DNA of 64,000 bases from Gracilaria gracilis. Lineage: Eukaryota; Rhodophyta; Florideophyceae; Gracilariales; Gracilariaceae. Location of the stretch: contig JARGSG010000088.1 of the NCBI GenBank assembly GCA_030374805.1, forward strand, positions 203,881 to 267,880, given 5' to 3'. The notes beneath the pieces were generated by a model. It was not told where the DNA came from and made no database searches. It worked only from the letters and a program-made list of their open reading frames with translations. Positions 62,401 to 64,000 of this stretch are shown here, piece after piece; position 1 is the stretch's first letter, and the number at the start of each line of letters is the position of its first letter. The translations under genes were made by a program, and so were the position numbers.

Positions 62401-64000
62401 CTATGCGGGAGGTGGGAGGTAGGGCCTGGAGGTGGGGTCTCGGTAGAATCTGTTGAGGTAGAATCTGTGGAAACGCCAATGGAGGTGGGAATTGAAGGGG
62501 GGTTCGGGGTAGTTCTGGCGGAGAACATGAACGGAGCCAAGGATAGAAGAGAAAAAGATGAGTCCAAACCATGGAGAAACGTTGTCGAATGTGGAGTGGG
62601 TGGAGATGGGGAATGGATTGGCGGTGTGGTTATGTTCGTCGTCTGTTGCCCATCGGAGGCATACGCAGTTGAGGGTGACATCGACTTCGTCGCTTGGTGG
62701 GACGAGCTCCATGAACTGTACGAAGGCGAACTCCTTGGAAGATGGAGTGGAAGAAGGAAGGGTGAAGCGAAGAAGGGAGATGAGTTTGCAGACCCAGACG
62801 ATGGGGGTGGAGTTGGAGGAGCTGGTGCCTGCGACGAGGACGTGAGAGAACTTTGGGGATTTAGAAGGACCGAAGGACGGGGCGGCGAATATTCGTAGGA
62901 TGAGAGGGACTGGAGGATCCTGGAGCGCGAGCTCGTTCCTCTCTTCAATGTAGTGGTCGAGTGATGGGACATAACCACCGGCGACGTAAGCGGAGTTGAC
63001 TACGGTGATTCGCGTGCGACGGATAGTGGGGGAGTTCTCTGAGAGTTCTAGGACTTCGGGCGAAAGGGTGATGAATGAAGGGAGGGTGGGGTTTCCAATC
63101 TGTTGGAGGATGGAAAGAGTGTCGGTGGGAAAGAGGTCTTGTAGAGATTTGGGATTGAAATGAGGATTAGAGTGGAGGAATTTGTGGGCGGTGATGAGAT
63201 CAGCGAATGAGATGAGTTTTCCATCACGGACCAAACCGGGTTGGCGGGATTGGATGGGAGAGATGAGGGCAGGAGTGGAAGAAGTGATGGAGGGGTTGGT
63301 GGAAAGGGGGTTCCAATCTTTGGTGGCGTTGGAGTGATGAATGGCGCGAATGGTTTTTTCATGTGCGGTGGACCTGCGCTTTGAGGTTTTGGAGTAGTTT
63401 GACTTGAAGAGGGAGTGGGCGTGTTCGAATATGCCGGCATCGTTGAAGTGGAGGCCTCCGAAGCGGCGAATATCCTCGACGATGTGGTCGAGAAGATGGA
63501 ACTTGAGGGTGCCAAGGCTGGAAGTGTGGTGGGGGCAGAGGACGATTACGGCTATGCGCTTGAAGGAGCGGATTTGGAATTGGAGGTCGGTGAGGCGGGA
63601 GTCGGTCCATTTTGCGGAGGTGTTGTATCTCATGGAGAAGAGGATAAGATCGGAGTACTTGGTGTAAGCGGAAGTGATGGGAGCTGCATCGACCTCGTCA
63701 CAGCAGCGGTCGAAGAAGGCGCCGATGAAGGGGAAGACCATGTCGAGTGAGTGGTAGTCTTTTGCTTCGAGCATACCACGCAAGCCGTCGGTAGTGAAGA
63801 AACCGTTGAGAGTTGGACAGTTGTCGGAGGAGGAAAAGTCGATGTGGAGTCCTGTGGCTGGGGAGTGCTTTTCGATGGCGGCGAGAATGGTGTTCGTGTT
63901 TTTCAGGATGGAGGAGCGGACAGAGTTGAAGGAACGACGGGACTTAGAGGGACGGGTGGTAGTGAAGAGTGATTCTGACTTAAGTCTCTCGATGGCTGCG
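62401..64000 (-). CDS. Plavaka-like transposase, copy 2 (5' end beyond window)
   Basis: The frame is open from the right edge to the stop at 62401, about 533 residues, with no stop or frameshift. It aligns along its whole length with the 54323-52724 part of copy 1: ATGLHIDFSSSDNCPTLNGF, SLDMVFPFIGAFFDRCCDE, LGTLKFHLLDHIVEDIRRFG, AGIFEHAHSLFKSNYSKTSK with the last acidic catalytic-type residue, and LHWRFHRFYLNRFYRDP. The zinc finger and first half of the catalytic domain lie outside. The maintained frame suggests recent activity or purifying selection. The spacer 62182-62400 holds nothing recognised. Confidence 0.75.
   Translation of the reverse strand, partial: AAIERLKSESLFTTTRPSKSRRSFNSVRSSILKNTNTILAAIEKHSPATGLHIDFSSSDNCPTLNGFFTTDGLRGMLEAKDYHSLDMVFPFIGAFFDRCCDEVDAAPITSAYTKYSDLILFSMRYNTSAKWTDSRLTDLQFQIRSFKRIAVIVLCPHHTSSLGTLKFHLLDHIVEDIRRFGGLHFNDAGIFEHAHSLFKSNYSKTSKRRSTAHEKTIRAIHHSNATKDWNPLSTNPSITSSTPALISPIQSRQPGLVRDGKLISFADLITAHKFLHSNPHFNPKSLQDLFPTDTLSILQQIGNPTLPSFITLSPEVLELSENSPTIRRTRITVVNSAYVAGGYVPSLDHYIEERNELALQDPPVPLILRIFAAPSFGPSKSPKFSHVLVAGTSSSNSTPIVWVCKLISLLRFTLPSSTPSSKEFAFVQFMELVPPSDEVDVTLNCVCLRWATDDEHNHTANPFPISTHSTFDNVSPWFGLIFFSSILGSVHVLRQNYPEPPFNSHLHWRFHRFYLNRFYRDPTSRPYLPPPA

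Noticed and set aside
1-64000. tRNA and rRNA genes
   Set aside because: I looked for A/B-box-like words and rRNA-like conserved blocks and saw none; a tRNAscan run would settle it.

Overview
The window looks like nuclear DNA of a photosynthetic eukaryote, most likely a florideophyte red alga (Chondrus-like). This rests on the gene content, not on a database match. There are eukaryote-only proteins (THADA/TRM732, SKI2, the nucleoporin ALADIN, SMUG1) and a plastid-type DUF3593/Ycf49 membrane protein with a transit-peptide-like N-terminus. Host genes are compact and mostly intronless, with rare short introns (55-79 bp). I found no rRNA, tRNA or CRISPR array.

The left third (1-25.5 kb) is gene-rich. 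In order it holds the 3' part of THADA (+), the DUF3593-Ycf49 fusion (-), two tandem interrupted NUDIX-like/APH-kinase genes (-), a broken ABC-transporter fragment (+), a class IIA HAD phosphatase (-) divergent from the SKI2 RNA helicase (+), a HAD-fold protein of unknown function (+), ALADIN (+), a membrane-anchored GH5 glycosidase (-), SMUG1 uracil-DNA glycosylase with one intron (-), and a small four-exon coiled-coil gene (+). Genes on opposite strands end within 60-160 bp of each other.

From about 28 kb rightward the window is mobile-element territory. A complete Mutator-like element lies at 28307-35057. It has 202-bp terminal inverted repeats, a perfect 9-bp target duplication, a FAR1/SWIM-type transposase and a Ulp1-like protease, both genes inactivated. 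Next come a Myb/SANT-like gene and a Harbinger-like transposase, both decayed, and a full-length decayed copy of a ketopantoate-reductase-family gene (40.3-41.1 kb).

The most unusual part is 38.7-64 kb. It contains two paralogous genes for a ParB/sulfiredoxin-fold protein. One is joined in frame to a 2OG-Fe(II)-dioxygenase-like domain. It also contains a beta-class DNA amino-methyltransferase gene, a SET-domain protein, coiled-coil accessory genes, and two copies of a Plavaka-like (CMC superfamily) transposase. Each ParB-like gene starts next to a cluster of three 66-83 bp palindromes, with different sequences in the two clusters. Together these suggest a family of large DNA elements that carries its own chromatin- and DNA-modifying enzymes and possibly a partition-like protein/site pair. 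Most copies are decayed, mainly by in-frame nonsense codons. The transposase at the right edge and the SET gene are still open.
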